DNA from: Gorillibacterium sp.
GTDB lineage: Bacteria; Bacillota; Bacilli; Paenibacillales; NBRC-103111
Direction: 5' to 3'
Assembly: GCA_023511325.1 (NCBI GenBank)
Contig: JAIMBU010000207.1
Coordinates: 1-5,979 of the forward strand
DNA: 5,979 bases
A program made the position numbers and the translations under genes. The notes beneath the pieces are model-generated. The model had not been told where the DNA came from. It made no database searches and saw only the letters and a list, made by a program, of their open reading frames with translations. How positions within the stretch are numbered: the stretch's first letter is position 1; each line of letters opens with the position of its first letter. Positions 5,979-5,979 of this stretch are shown piece after piece.

Positions 5979-5979
5979 A

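Overview
This window looks like chromosomal DNA from a low-to-mid GC Gram-positive bacterium, probably a Paenibacillus or close relative. The reasons are AAGGAGG-type ribosome binding sites, a DegP/HtrA-type secreted protease, a short rhomboid protease, and a sporulation-style orphan histidine kinase tail. The assignment to genus is inference; no rRNA or marker gene is present. No tRNA, rRNA, insertion sequence, CRISPR array or prophage signature was seen.

Layout from left to right. Bases 1-354 (+) are the C-terminal ATP-binding domain of a histidine kinase whose start lies off the left edge. Bases 355-652 are a regulatory gap. It holds a 9-bp inverted repeat flanked by a minus-strand extended -10 (TGCTATAAT) and a plus-strand TATAAT, plus a possible very small minus-strand ORF running into the kinase 3' end. 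Bases 653-3151 (+) encode a secreted HtrA-like serine protease with a PDZ domain and an unusual C-terminal half made of three diverged copies of a PsbP/MOG1-like module. A terminator-like hairpin (3210-3248) and a TTGACA element follow. Bases 3360-4010 (+) encode a six-helix rhomboid intramembrane protease. It converges, with no gap, on a minus-strand PhnP-like metallo-beta-lactamase-fold phosphodiesterase (4011-4784, GTG start). A very strong bidirectional terminator hairpin (4819-4852) separates this from a minus-strand membrane-anchored protein (4883-5917) with a long charged Ala/Glu-rich linker and a C-terminal domain resembling DUF4253. A minus-strand TATAAT for that gene, and possibly a divergent plus-strand TTGACA promoter, sit at the right edge.

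How the genes may work together: the secreted HtrA-type protease and the rhomboid lie in tandem and both act at the cell envelope, but a terminator and a separate promoter suggest separate transcription. The kinase upstream of the protease recalls two-component control of htrA genes, though no response regulator is visible here. The metallo-hydrolase and the DUF4253-like protein form an opposing minus-strand block. The most distinctive features are the triple-module protease tail, the palindrome between the two -10 elements, and the strong terminator just upstream of the metallo-hydrolase ribosome binding site. I found no convincing new multi-gene system; most of the window is ordinary chromosomal content.
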